Positions 54,473 through 63,432 of a stretch of DNA of 64,000 nucleotides are shown in pieces (within the stretch, counting starts at the first letter, position 1; each line of letters begins with the position of its first letter). The notes under the pieces are model-generated. The model made no database searches, was not told the origin of the DNA, and saw only the letters and a program-made list of their open reading frames with translations. The translations under genes were made by a program, and so were the position numbers. Origin of the DNA: Bradyrhizobium sp. PSBB068 (GTDB lineage: Bacteria; Pseudomonadota; Alphaproteobacteria; Rhizobiales; Xanthobacteraceae); the NCBI GenBank assembly GCA_016839165.1, contig CP069300.1, positions 5,332,001 to 5,396,000 on the forward strand, written 5' to 3'.

Positions 54473-55039
54473 TCAGCGGACATGCGCGATGTAATAGGCA
54501 AGGTCGCCGATCTGCTCCTTGGTCACCGTCTGCATCACGTCCGCCATGGTGGCGTCGTAGCCGTGGCGGCTGTTGTCCTTGTATTCGGCCAGCGTCTTGG
54601 CGAGGTAGTCCTCGCGCTGATTGGCGATCCGGGGGACGTTATCCTTGCCGGAGAAATCGGTGTTGTGGCAGCTGTTGCAGCGGTTCTGCTGCGCCAACGC
54701 CTGGCCGCGCGCCATCCGCGCGGCGTCGCCGGCGTCAGCAGGCGGCACAGGCTTCGGCAAAGTGGCGATGAAATCCGAGAAGGCGCGCAAATCGTCGTCG
54801 GTCATCGGCTTCGCCATCTCGTTCATCGGGTCGAATACCCTGAGCTTCTCGCGGAACATGAACAGCTGGATCAGCGCATAGGGCGCCTGCTGGCCGCCGA
54901 GCGAGGGCGTGTTCTCGGTTTCCGACGTGCCGCGCTCGCCATGGCAGGCAAAGCACGCCGCAGCGCGCTCCTGGATGGTCTCGGCATTTGCGGAGAAGCT
55001 GAGCGCGGTGAGCGCCGCGGCCATTGCGAGCTTGCGCAT
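54473..55039 (-). CDS. Diheme cytochrome c (c4-like)
   Basis: 188 residues with a Sec signal peptide ([20 protein letters not shown]). Two heme-binding motifs, CFACH (residues 29-33) and CNSCH (121-125), divide it into two cytochrome domains. The Met at 55039 begins the signal peptide. It lies directly downstream of the PQQ-type dehydrogenase in the same direction, so it is the probable electron acceptor. Confidence 0.88.
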   Translation of the reverse strand: MRKLAMAAALTALSFSANAETIQERAAACFACHGERGTSETENTPSLGGQQAPYALIQLFMFREKLRVFDPMNEMAKPMTDDDLRAFSDFIATLPKPVPPADAGDAARMARGQALAQQNRCNSCHNTDFSGKDNVPRIANQREDYLAKTLAEYKDNSRHGYDATMADVMQTVTKEQIGDLAYYIAHVR

Positions 55040-55111
55040 CGGTCCATCCTTGCAACAGTTCAAAAAGAAAATCGGGGGCAGCGCATGCTGCCCCCGATCC
55101 ATGACTTCAAC

Positions 55112-56386
55112 TTACTGGTTGGCGACCTTCGGCTTGCCGTAGGTGATGCGATAGACCGCGCCGTTCCAGTCGTCGGAGACCAGCAGCGAGCCGTCCTTCA
55201 GCAGCATCACGTCGACCGGTCGGCCGACATACTTGTTGTCCTCGAGGAAGCCGGTCATGAACGGCTCGACCGACTTCACGGTGCCGTCCTTGTTGAGTCT
55301 CACGACGACGACGTCGCCGCCCTGCTTCTGCGACTTGTTCCAGGAGCCGTGGCGCGCCACGAAGATCACGTTCTTGTAGGTCTTCGGGAACATGCTTCCA
55401 GTGTAGAAGCGCATGCCGAGCGATGCGGTATGCGGGCCCATCAGGCCGACCGGCGGCGTATAGTCCTTGCAGTTCTTGCCCCAGCCGAGCTCCTGGTCGA
55501 TGATGTTGCCCTGGTAGCAGTACGGCGCGCCGAAATCCTCGCCCGCCTTGGTGACGCGGTTGAGCTCGTCTTCCGGCACCGTCTCCGACAGCCAGTCGCG
55601 GCCGTTGTCGGTGAAGTACATCTGCTTGGTCTCGGGATTCCAGTCGAAGCCGACCGAGTTGCGGACGCCGAGCGCATAGACCTCGGCGCCGGAGCCGTCG
55701 AGATTGATGCGGCGGATTTGACCGTGGTCGGCGTCATGCAGCACGTTGTTACCGGGCTGGCCGACCGGGACATAGAGCTTGTTGTCGGGACCGATGGCGA
55801 TGAACTTCCAGCCATGCGCCTCGTCCTTCGGCAGCTTGTCGTAGATCACGGTCGGCTTCGGCGGGTTGTCCAGATTGTCCTCGATCTTGTCGATCTTGGA
55901 GACCTGCGAGAGCTCGGCGATGTAGAGCGTGCCGTCCTTGAAGGCGACGCCGTTCGGACGATAGAGGCCGGAGGCGATCACCTTGACCGAGCGCTTGCCG
56001 TCCTTGTTGACGATCGCATAGACCTTGTCGACGAGCCGGCTGCCGACGAACACGGTGCCCTTGTCGCCGAGCGCCAGCGAGCGCGCATTGGCCATCCCTG
56101 CGGCGTAGACCTCGACATTGAAGCCGGCCGGCACCTTGAGCTTGGCGAGCGGCAGCTTGTCGGGCGCAGACGGCAGCGGCGGCGGCGCCACCGGTGCCAG
56201 CTTGGCGGCGGCTTCATTGTCGGGACGCCCGATCAAGGGCGAGCCCGGCGGCAGCGGCTGGGCGGCCGGAGCTGCACCTGCGGCCGGCGCGGCGGCCGGC
56301 TGCTGCGCCGCAGCAGAGAGCGTAAAGGCGCCCAGCATGGCCCCCGCCAGCAGCAGGCTGCGCGGTGCGAACGAGTGTTTTTTCAT
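55112..56386 (-). CDS. Secreted PQQ-dependent sugar dehydrogenase (sorbosone/GDH-like)
   Basis: 424 residues with a signal peptide (MKKHSFAPRSLLLAGAMLGA) and an Ala/Pro-rich linker. The six-bladed propeller domain contains NGVAFKDGTLYIAELSQVSK, the blade with YVPVGQPGNNVLHD, and GVRNSVGFDWNPETKQMYFT. This is the soluble glucose/sorbosone dehydrogenase pattern. GGGGAG before ATG 56386 fixes the start. It neighbours a cytochrome c and a pqq operon, so PQQ use is likely; the sugar is unknown. Confidence 0.86.
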   Translation of the reverse strand: MKKHSFAPRSLLLAGAMLGAFTLSAAAQQPAAAPAAGAAPAAQPLPPGSPLIGRPDNEAAAKLAPVAPPPLPSAPDKLPLAKLKVPAGFNVEVYAAGMANARSLALGDKGTVFVGSRLVDKVYAIVNKDGKRSVKVIASGLYRPNGVAFKDGTLYIAELSQVSKIDKIEDNLDNPPKPTVIYDKLPKDEAHGWKFIAIGPDNKLYVPVGQPGNNVLHDADHGQIRRINLDGSGAEVYALGVRNSVGFDWNPETKQMYFTDNGRDWLSETVPEDELNRVTKAGEDFGAPYCYQGNIIDQELGWGKNCKDYTPPVGLMGPHTASLGMRFYTGSMFPKTYKNVIFVARHGSWNKSQKQGGDVVVVRLNKDGTVKSVEPFMTGFLEDNKYVGRPVDVMLLKDGSLLVSDDWNGAVYRITYGKPKVANQ

Positions 56387-56546
56387 GATGATCTCCCCTG
56401 GCTGGAAGCCTTTGTTCATCGCGCCATTGATGTCGATCGGCGCATTAGGCTTTCCGTTCATAGTCTTGCGAATTTGTCCGGACAATTGCAATCGGAAACA
56501 TGCCGACATCGGCCAACGCATGGTTGTGGCGCGGCAACGGCTTGCG

Positions 56547-56804
56547 TCAGTGCCTTGTCATCGAGTGGTCCGGGCGATCGAGGATCGCCTCGGTGAATGG
56601 AAACTCCAGCACGATCTCGCCCTCGTCGTCGGTCACCTCGATCACGGCGCTGAGCAGCGCACCGTCGGCCCCCTCGGTCTTGAGCAGTTCGCGAATCATC
56701 GCCCGCGCCATTTCCCACGCCCGATCCGGGTCGCGCAGGATTTCGCCGTCGGGGTCGGAGATCAGCTCGTCGCCGATACGGGTATTGAAGAAATAACGTG
56801 GCAT
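56547..56804 (-). CDS. DUF6894-type small protein (85 aa)
   Basis: MPRYFFNTRIGDELISDPDG starts as in other DUF6894 proteins, followed by an acidic C-terminal half with AVIEVTDDEGEIVLEFPF. It is related to the protein at 14236-14472. Function unknown. It is divergent from pqqA across about 320 bases. Confidence 0.68.
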   Translation of the reverse strand: MPRYFFNTRIGDELISDPDGEILRDPDRAWEMARAMIRELLKTEGADGALLSAVIEVTDDEGEIVLEFPFTEAILDRPDHSMTRH

Positions 56805-57126
56805 CGGCTGAACTCGGCTCGGTTAGTCGCTTCCCGCGACGGGAGGCACGGGGTGGTCATCAGGACCTTCGGAGGATCGCGTCGTCCCGTTTCTTAGTCC
56901 AAGATCACCATTCACCGTGTGGCGAACAACAGGAAAAAGGTCTGATGCCACCGGGTTTTGACGGGAAAGGCGCGCACAAATTTGTGAGTGGGCCGGACTT
57001 GCCTTCCGCAGTGCAGCATGGCTCTGCCCGGGATGCCTAGCGAAAAATTTAAGTGGCGAACTTTTCCAACCACAGTAGTTTATCTTCAGGGCGGAACGTT
57101 CGTCCGGTCGCAACAAGGAGAGCCAA
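56805..57126. other. Divergent intergenic region upstream of pqqA
   Basis: About 320 bases that must contain the pqq promoter. I could not find a convincing -35/-10 pair. An AT-richer stretch around 57040-57090 is the most probable promoter location. AAGGAG directly before pqqA is its ribosome-binding site. Confidence 0.45.
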
Positions 57127-57207
57127 ATGGCCTGGAAAGCACCGAAGATCGTCGAAGTGTCGGTCGGCATGGAAATCAACATGTATATGTGCGCCACCCG
57201 CAAGTAA
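57127..57207 (+). CDS. pqqA: PQQ precursor peptide PqqA
   Basis: A 26-residue ribosomal peptide: MAWKAPKIVEVSVGMEINMY, then MCATRK. Glu16 and Tyr20 in the E-I-N-M-Y segment are the residues that PqqE crosslinks to make the PQQ skeleton. AAGGAGAGCCAA precedes the ATG. It is first in the operon, separated from pqqB by 145 bases containing a large stem-loop. Confidence 0.97.
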   Translation: MAWKAPKIVEVSVGMEINMYMCATRK

Positions 57208-57243
57208 GCGGCAGCGCCCTATACACGTTTAGCGTTTTAGCGC

Positions 57244-57308
57244 AGGTGGACATCCGGGCGTAACGCGCTCCCGAGCACGGGGGTGCGTTTCAAATCCGGG
57301 GTCCACCT
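57244..57308 (+). promoter_or_regulatory. Stem-loop between pqqA and pqqB
   Basis: AGGTGGAC (57244-57251) pairs with GTCCACCT (57301-57308). CCGG, then AACGC with GCGTT, extend the stem inside, giving a large RNA structure. No T-tract follows. It may stabilise the pqqA message or partly end transcription. Confidence 0.65.
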
Positions 57309-57352
57309 CGTAACGTTTCTGGATCTGAGAAAAGCTCTCCAGGGGACGGATC

Positions 57353-58282
57353 ATGCTTCGTGTCGTCGTCCTGGGTGCCGCGGCGGGTGGCGGCGTTCCG
57401 CAGTGGAATTGCGGCTGTGCCGTCTGCCGCACGGCGCGCGGCGACCATCCCGAATTGCAGAGCACGCAAGCCTCGATCGCCGTCAGCGGCGACGGCGCGC
57501 ACTGGTTTCTCGTCAACGCCTCACCCGACCTGCGCCAGCAATTGATCGCGACGCCGCAGCTGCATCCGAAGCCCGGTGCGCTGCGCCACAGCCCGATCGC
57601 CGGCGTCATCCTCACCAATGGCGAGATCGATGCGGTCGCAGGCCTGCTGTCGATGCGCGAGGGCTCGCCATTTGCGATCTACGCCCATGAGCGCGTGCTC
57701 GCGATCCTGCGCTCGAACAGCATCTTCAACGTGCTGAGCGAGAAGAACGTCACCCGCCTGCCGATTGCGGTCGACCAGGCCTTCGAGCCGGCCCTGCCCG
57801 ATGGATCGCCGTCGGGGCTCGAAGTGCTGCCGTTCGAGGTTCCCGGCAAGGGCGCATGGTATCTCGAAGGCAAGGCGCACCCGGCGGGCGCCGACGGCGT
57901 CGGCGATACGCTGGGCCTGCGTATTGCGGACAAGCGCAGCGGCAAATACTTCTATTTCCTGGCCGCCTGCGCGCGGGTCACCGACGGGCTGAAGTCGCGG
58001 CTCAAGGGCGCGCCCCTGGTGTTTTTCGACGGCACGGTTTGGCGCGACGACGAGCTGATCGCGGCGGGCCTCGGCACCAAGACCGGCCAAAGCATGGGAC
58101 ATATTGCGATGTCCGGCGATCACGGTGCGATCGCAAGCCTCGCCGGTCTCGACATCGGACGAAAAGTGTTTTTGCATATCAACAATTCCAACCCGGCGCT
58201 GCTTGGGACCTCGGCCGAACGCAAGGCGGCCGAGCACGCGGGGTGGCAGGTACCTGCGGACGGAACGGAGATCGTGCTGTGA
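57353..58282 (+). CDS. pqqB: PqqB metallo-beta-lactamase-fold oxygenase
   Basis: 309 residues; in PQQ synthesis PqqB hydroxylates the tyrosine-derived ring. MLRVVVLGAAAGGGVPQWNC begins the family, with NASPDLRQQL near residue 60 and MGHIAMSGDHGAIASLAGLD later. GGGGACGG precedes the ATG. Its stop overlaps the probable GTG start of pqqC. Confidence 0.95.
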   Translation: MLRVVVLGAAAGGGVPQWNCGCAVCRTARGDHPELQSTQASIAVSGDGAHWFLVNASPDLRQQLIATPQLHPKPGALRHSPIAGVILTNGEIDAVAGLLSMREGSPFAIYAHERVLAILRSNSIFNVLSEKNVTRLPIAVDQAFEPALPDGSPSGLEVLPFEVPGKGAWYLEGKAHPAGADGVGDTLGLRIADKRSGKYFYFLAACARVTDGLKSRLKGAPLVFFDGTVWRDDELIAAGLGTKTGQSMGHIAMSGDHGAIASLAGLDIGRKVFLHINNSNPALLGTSAERKAAEHAGWQVPADGTEIVL

Positions 58283-59058
58283 ATGTCGTGCCCAGCTCTG
58301 GAATGACCGCGCTCTCGATCGGCAAGGGCATCACGCTCGACACTGCCGAGGAGATGGAGGCGACGCTGCGCACGATCGGCGCGACGCGCTATCACAGCCT
58401 GCATCCGTTCCACCGCCTGTTGCACGGCGGCAAGCTGAACAAGGGCCAGGTCCAGGCCTGGGCGCTCAACCGCTATTACTATCAGAGCACGATCCCGCTG
58501 AAGGACGCGATGGTGATGACGCGCTTTCGCGATCGCATGACGCGGGTCGAGTGGCGCCACCGCATCGAGGATCATGATGGCGATCTCGGCAGCGAGGGCG
58601 GCATCGAGCGCTGGCTGAAGCTGACCGAAGGCCTCGGCCTCGACACCGCCTATGTCGAGTCCACCGAAGGCATCCTGCCGGCGACGCGCTTTGCCGTGGA
58701 GGCCTATGTGCATTTCTGCCGCGACCGCACGCCGCTGGAGGCGATCGCCTCCTCGCTCACCGAATTGTTCGCGCCGAACCTGCATGAGGAGCGCATCTCG
58801 GGGATGCTGAAGCATTACGACTTCGTCAATCCCGACATCATGAGCTATTTCAGCCGCCGCCTGACCCAGGCGCCGCGCGACGCCGGCTTTGCGCTCGACT
58901 ACGTCAAGCAGCACGCCAGGACGCCGGCCGAGCGCGAGGCGGTGTGCAATGCGCTGATCTTCAAGACCAACGTGCTCTGGGTGCAGCTCGACGCGCTGTA
59001 TCACGCCTATGTCGAGGGCCAGATTCCGCCCGGCGCCTTCGTGCCGAAGACAGGTTAG
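58279..59058 (+). CDS. pqqC: PqqC pyrroloquinoline quinone synthase
   Basis: 259 residues from a GTG that overlaps the pqqB stop (GTGA). Alternative starts are GTG 58288 and ATG 58303. PqqC is the cofactorless oxidase of the last ring-closure steps. ATRYHSLHPFHRLLHGGKLN, WALNRYYYQSTIPLKDAMVM and RIEDHDGD are its active-site blocks. The heme-oxygenase-like helical fold fits. Confidence 0.95.
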   Translation: MNVVPSSGMTALSIGKGITLDTAEEMEATLRTIGATRYHSLHPFHRLLHGGKLNKGQVQAWALNRYYYQSTIPLKDAMVMTRFRDRMTRVEWRHRIEDHDGDLGSEGGIERWLKLTEGLGLDTAYVESTEGILPATRFAVEAYVHFCRDRTPLEAIASSLTELFAPNLHEERISGMLKHYDFVNPDIMSYFSRRLTQAPRDAGFALDYVKQHARTPAEREAVCNALIFKTNVLWVQLDALYHAYVEGQIPPGAFVPKTG

Positions 59059-59069
59059 GGACTCAGGTC

Positions 59070-59378
59070 ATGGCCAGCCGCAACATCAGCGTCAGCGAGA
59101 CCAGCCGGCCGAAACTGCCGCGCCATGCCAAGCTGAAATTCGACGAGACGCGGCAGGTCTGGGTGATCCTCGCGCCGGAGCGCGTCCTGGCCCCGGACGA
59201 GATCGCGGTCGAGGTGCTGCATCTGTGCGACGGCGTGCGCAGTGTCGCCGACATGGTGGATCAGCTCGCCGAGAAATATGCCGCCCCTCGCGAGGCGATC
59301 GCGACCGACGTGATCGCGATGCTGCAGGACCTGGCGGACAAGGGCTTTCTCACCGAAGCGCGCGAGAGCACAGCATGA
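59070..59378 (+). CDS. pqqD: PqqD peptide chaperone
   Basis: 102 residues. PqqD binds PqqA and presents it to PqqE. The RRE (winged helix) domain is seen in LKFDETRQVWVILAPERVLA and LHLCDGVRSVADMVDQLAEK. A 4-base ATGA overlap with pqqE ensures coupled production of the two partners. Confidence 0.95.
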   Translation: MASRNISVSETSRPKLPRHAKLKFDETRQVWVILAPERVLAPDEIAVEVLHLCDGVRSVADMVDQLAEKYAAPREAIATDVIAMLQDLADKGFLTEARESTA

Positions 59379-60607
59379 GTGACACGCTCGCCGACAGCAA
59401 GACGACGACGGCAGGCCCAACCGACGGGCTGGCGGTGCTCGAGCAAACGCGCTCGGCGGCCGAGACCTACGGCATCCCGCTCGCGGTGCTGCTCGAGATC
59501 ACCCACCGCTGCCCGCTGCAATGCCCGTATTGCTCCAACCCGGTGGAGCTCGACCGCGGCTCGACCGAGCTCACGACCGAGGAATGGAAGAAGGTGCTGA
59601 GCGAGCTCGCCGAACTCGGCGTGCTGCAGGTCCATTTCTCCGGCGGCGAGCCGACCGCGCGCAAGGACATCGTCGAGCTGGTGCAGCACGCGACCGATGT
59701 CGGGCTCTATTCCAACCTGATCACCTCGGCCGTGCTGCTGACCAGGGACAAGCTGTCGGCGCTGGCCGATGCCGGCCTCAGCCATGTGCAGATCAGTTTT
59801 CAGGGTAATGAGCCCTTGGTTGCCGATCGCGTCGCGGGCCTGAAGGACGCGCACAGGAAGAAGCTCGAAGTTGCGAAATGGACGCGCGAGCTCGACATGC
59901 CGCTCACGGTGAACGCCGTGATGCACCGGCAGAACCTGCATCAGCTGCCCGATATCATCCAGATGGCGCTCGATCTCGACGCCGACCGGCTCGAAGTCGC
60001 CAACGTGCAGTATTACGGCTGGGCGCTGAAGAACCGCGCCGCGCTGATGCCGACGATCGCGCAGATCGAGGAGACCAGCCGCATCGTCGAGGACGCGCAG
60101 GCGCGCCTGAAGGGCACGCTCGCGATCGACTATGTCGTGCCGGACTATTACGCGCTGCGGCCGAAGAAGTGCATGGGCGGCTGGGGCCGCCAGTTCTTCA
60201 ACATCTCGCCGGCCGGCAAGGTGCTGCCGTGCCACGCCGCCGAGAGCATCACCGGGATCGAATTCGAGTCCGTGCGCTCGAACCATTCGATCGCCTGGAT
60301 CTGGCAGAACTCCGAGGCCTTCAACCGCTATCGCGGCACCGGCTGGATGCCGGAGCCCTGCCAGAGCTGCGAGTTCCGCGAGGTCGATTACGGCGGCTGC
60401 CGTTGCCAGGCCTTTGCGCTGACCGGAGATGCCGGGAATACCGACCCGGCCTGCGCGCTGTCGCCGCGGCACCAGGAGATCTTCAAGCAGGCCGAGCAGG
60501 ACTCCGCCGGCGCGCAGAACCGTTTCCTCTACCGCAACTTCGCCGGCGGCACGCTGGAGCCGGACCAACATCAGCACGAACGCCAGGGAAAATCTCATGG
60601 CGCCTGA
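59375..60607 (+). CDS. pqqE: PqqE radical SAM crosslinking enzyme
   Basis: 410 residues. Makes the C-C bond between Glu16 and Tyr20 of PqqA. The radical SAM cluster motif is C46-PLQ-C50-PY-C53. The SPASM domain has KVLPCHAAESITG, PCQSCEFREVDYGGCRCQAF and NTDPAC, ligands of the two auxiliary clusters. It overlaps pqqD upstream and the iminopeptidase gene downstream by 11 bases. Confidence 0.97.
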   Translation: MSDTLADSKTTTAGPTDGLAVLEQTRSAAETYGIPLAVLLEITHRCPLQCPYCSNPVELDRGSTELTTEEWKKVLSELAELGVLQVHFSGGEPTARKDIVELVQHATDVGLYSNLITSAVLLTRDKLSALADAGLSHVQISFQGNEPLVADRVAGLKDAHRKKLEVAKWTRELDMPLTVNAVMHRQNLHQLPDIIQMALDLDADRLEVANVQYYGWALKNRAALMPTIAQIEETSRIVEDAQARLKGTLAIDYVVPDYYALRPKKCMGGWGRQFFNISPAGKVLPCHAAESITGIEFESVRSNHSIAWIWQNSEAFNRYRGTGWMPEPCQSCEFREVDYGGCRCQAFALTGDAGNTDPACALSPRHQEIFKQAEQDSAGAQNRFLYRNFAGGTLEPDQHQHERQGKSHGA

Positions 60608-61571
60608 CGCCGATGCCGGCAAGGCTGCCAGGCGTGCCGATCCCTTCGCTCCGCTGACATCGGAATGGCTCGATGTCGGCGACGGCCACAATCTGCACGT
60701 CGAGAGCGTCGGGCGCGAAGGCGGCGTCCCCGCGGTCTATCTGCATGGCGGCCCGGGCAGCGGCTGCCAGCCGGACCATCGCCGGCTGTTCGATCCCGAG
60801 CGCTTTCACGCCGTGCTGTTCGACCAGCGCGGCTGCGGCCGCAGCCGGCCGAAGGGCAGCCGCGACCACAACACGACGCAGCATTTGATCGCCGACATGG
60901 AGAAGATCCGCGAGCGCTTCGGCTTCGCGCGCTGGATGGTGGCCGGCGGCTCCTGGGGCGCGACGCTGGCGCTGGCTTATGCAGAGGCCCATCCCGAGCG
61001 GGTCAGCGGCCTCGCACTGCGCGCGACCTTTCTCGGCACGGCCGAGGAGCTGGAAGACGTCTTCCTGCGCGCCTTGCCGCGCTTCTATCCCGGCCTCTCC
61101 GAGGACTTCCTCAACTTCCTGCCCGAGCATGAGCGCGCGACGCCGGTTGCCGCCTATTATCGTCGCATCCTCGATCCCGACGCGGCCGTGCATGCGCCGG
61201 CCGCACGCGCCTGGCACGACACCGAACGCACGTTGTCGGAGCACACGCCGAAGCAGACGCGGCTCGACCTGGCAAAGGCATCAGGCGCCCTGCCCTCGAC
61301 GCCGTTCATGGAGGCGCACTACTTCGCCAACGATTGCTTCATGCGGCCGCACCAGCTGATGGATGAGGCCGGCAAGCTCGCCGGCATTCCCGGCATCCTG
61401 GTACAGGGCCGCTACGACCTGCTATGCCCACCCGCGACCTCGCACGCACTCGCCGCGCGCTGGCCGGGCAGCGAAGTCCGCATCGTCGATGGCGCCGGCC
61501 ACATCCTCTACGATCCCGGCATCCGCAATGCGGTGATGAAGGCGATCGCGGATTTGGCGGCAAGAAGCTAG
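60597..61571 (+). CDS. pip: Proline iminopeptidase (S33)
   Basis: 324 residues, alpha/beta hydrolase. HGGPGSGCQPDH (HGGPG at 50-54) is the oxyanion motif. The nucleophile is Ser119 in VAGGSWGATLALAYA; the catalytic Asp and His are near the end (RYDLLCPP and GAGHILYDPG). It removes N-terminal Pro. The start overlaps pqqE by 11 bases, so it belongs to the pqq transcript; a role in peptide processing after PqqE is only a hypothesis. Confidence 0.9.
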   Translation: MAPDADAGKAARRADPFAPLTSEWLDVGDGHNLHVESVGREGGVPAVYLHGGPGSGCQPDHRRLFDPERFHAVLFDQRGCGRSRPKGSRDHNTTQHLIADMEKIRERFGFARWMVAGGSWGATLALAYAEAHPERVSGLALRATFLGTAEELEDVFLRALPRFYPGLSEDFLNFLPEHERATPVAAYYRRILDPDAAVHAPAARAWHDTERTLSEHTPKQTRLDLAKASGALPSTPFMEAHYFANDCFMRPHQLMDEAGKLAGIPGILVQGRYDLLCPPATSHALAARWPGSEVRIVDGAGHILYDPGIRNAVMKAIADLAARS

Positions 61572-61929
61572 GGCAGAGACGAGTCGGCAAGCTTGCCTTG
61601 GCCATCCGATCCGGCGCGGCGACAGCTCGAAGCCGTTGCGAATCAGTGGCCTCACAAAATGTTCCGCTGTTACCCGAACGAATGGTCGAAAAGAGTTCCG
61701 CGTCCGAGGGAGCCTATCGCCGCTGCGCGCGTTCTGTTCCAGGAACAATGAATGACAGGAACATGGGTTTGAGTGGGATCGCCTTCGCTGACTTAAGCCT
61801 CGGAGGCGAGGGTTATGTTCAATAGTGAACACTCCTAGCTGCGGCGGGCGACGTGCGCTGGCAGCAGCCTTGTGCCTCTGCCGTCTCGTGCAGAACGATG
61901 AGTATTAAGCCTTTTATCAAACGCGCGCC
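61572..61929. other. Intergenic region before the KaiC-like gene
   Basis: About 360 bases with no convincing gene. It contains two GGAAC motifs (61742-61746 and 61758-61762), but neither has a good ECF-type -10 (CGTT). A short palindrome GTTCAATAGTGAAC lies at 61817-61830, about 100 bases before the start, and may be a regulator site. Confidence 0.5.
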
Positions 61930-63432
61930 ATGGATCACACACGCAATCGCATTTCGACCGGCAACGCTGGCCTCGACTATGTCCTTCGTGGAGGCTTGCC
62001 ACGCAACCGCTTGTACCTTGTCGAGGGAACGCCCGGTTCAGGCAAAACGACGCTTGCGCTCGAATTTCTCCAAGACGGGCAATCCAAGAACGAGCGCGTA
62101 CTCTACATCACATTGTCGGAAACCAAGGAAGAGCTCCAGGTCGTCGCGGACTCCCACGGTTGGAATCTGAGCAGAATTGATATTTTTGAACTGAGCGCCG
62201 CGGACGAAGTCCTCGGCCCGGGCAGAGATCAGTCGATACTCCATAGCTGGGAGATCGAGCTTGGAGAAACGATCAAGCTCATCAAGGCGCAGGTCGAGAA
62301 GATCAAGCCGACAAGGGTCGTGTTCGACAGTCTCTCCGAAATGCGGCTGCTCGCCCAGGATCCACTCCGGTATCGGCGGCAGCTTCTCGTTCTCAAGCAA
62401 TTTTTCTCCGGTCTCAGTACGACCGTCTTGCTGGTGGACGACTTCACCGGGTCAGGCGGAAATTCGGACAATCACTTGCACAGCCTTTGCCATGGCGTCA
62501 TTACCCTATCCCGGCTGACGCTGGACTTTGGCGCAGCACGGCGAAGGCTTCAGGTTCAAAAACTCCGAGGCGTGGATTTCATCGCCGGATTCCACGACTT
62601 TGTCATTCGGCGTGGCGGCTTGGATATCTTTCCTCGACTGGTCGCAGCCGAGCATGAAATCGAATACTCGAACGAATGTGTTCGTAGCGGCATACCGGAA
62701 CTTGACGCGCTGCTGAATGGCGGTCCTGCGCGCGGCACAGGAGTTCTCATCACCGGACCTTCCGGCGCCGGAAAAACCACTCTCGGGCTGCAATATCTTG
62801 CTGCCGCTTGCGAGAGAGGAGAGAAGGTGACGGTCTATCAATTCGACGAGCGCATCGACACCCTTCTGGCGCGCGCGGAAGCAATGGGCCTCAACCTTCG
62901 GGCGTGCATCGATAAGGGGCAGCTTGTCGTTCGGCAGATCGACCCTGCGGAGATTTCGCCGGGCGAGTTCGCCGCCAACGTTATCAAGGAAGTTCAACAA
63001 CGCTCCATCAAGATCCTCATGATCGACAGCCTCAGCGGCTACGTCGCCGCCATGCCGCAGGAGCAGCAGCTCATTCTGCAACTTCACGAACTGCTGTCCT
63101 ACCTGAGCCAGTCCGGCGTCCTGACACTGATGATTAATCCCCAAAGCGGCTTCTTTGGAAATATGCAGACAAATGGTCTGGATGTTTCGTATCTGGCAGA
63201 CACGGTCATCCTTCTCCGGTTCTTCGAGGCTGCAGGACGTATCCGGAAGGCCATCTCCGTCGTCAAAAACAGGTCGGGAAGGCACGAAGATACGATCCGC
63301 GAGATGCGCATCGACGATCGGGGCGTAAGGGTCGGCGAGCCTCTGTCGGAGTTCACGGGCATCTTGACCGGAGCACCGCATTACACGGGCGTAGCCAATC
63401 CTCTCATGGAAGATCGCGGTTCAGGTGCATAG
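61930..63432 (+). CDS. KaiC-like protein with two RecA-type ATPase domains
   Basis: 500 residues. Two Walker A motifs, GTPGSGKT (33-40) and GPSGAGKT (276-283), and two DxxS-type Walker B strands (RVVFDSLSEM and ILMIDSLSGY). Acidic residues follow each P-loop: ITLSETKEE and YQFDERID. This is the double-domain KaiC organisation. No KaiA is present and no KaiB is within the window. In alphaproteobacteria such proteins are signalling ATPases, not proven clocks. Its stop overlaps the sensor kinase gene by 8 bases. Confidence 0.9.
   Translation: MDHTRNRISTGNAGLDYVLRGGLPRNRLYLVEGTPGSGKTTLALEFLQDGQSKNERVLYITLSETKEELQVVADSHGWNLSRIDIFELSAADEVLGPGRDQSILHSWEIELGETIKLIKAQVEKIKPTRVVFDSLSEMRLLAQDPLRYRRQLLVLKQFFSGLSTTVLLVDDFTGSGGNSDNHLHSLCHGVITLSRLTLDFGAARRRLQVQKLRGVDFIAGFHDFVIRRGGLDIFPRLVAAEHEIEYSNECVRSGIPELDALLNGGPARGTGVLITGPSGAGKTTLGLQYLAAACERGEKVTVYQFDERIDTLLARAEAMGLNLRACIDKGQLVVRQIDPAEISPGEFAANVIKEVQQRSIKILMIDSLSGYVAAMPQEQQLILQLHELLSYLSQSGVLTLMINPQSGFFGNMQTNGLDVSYLADTVILLRFFEAAGRIRKAISVVKNRSGRHEDTIREMRIDDRGVRVGEPLSEFTGILTGAPHYTGVANPLMEDRGSGA

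Noticed and set aside
61742..61784. EcfG-type promoter before the KaiC-like gene
   Set aside because: Two GGAAC motifs exist but the elements at the right distance read TGGG and CGCC rather than CGTT.
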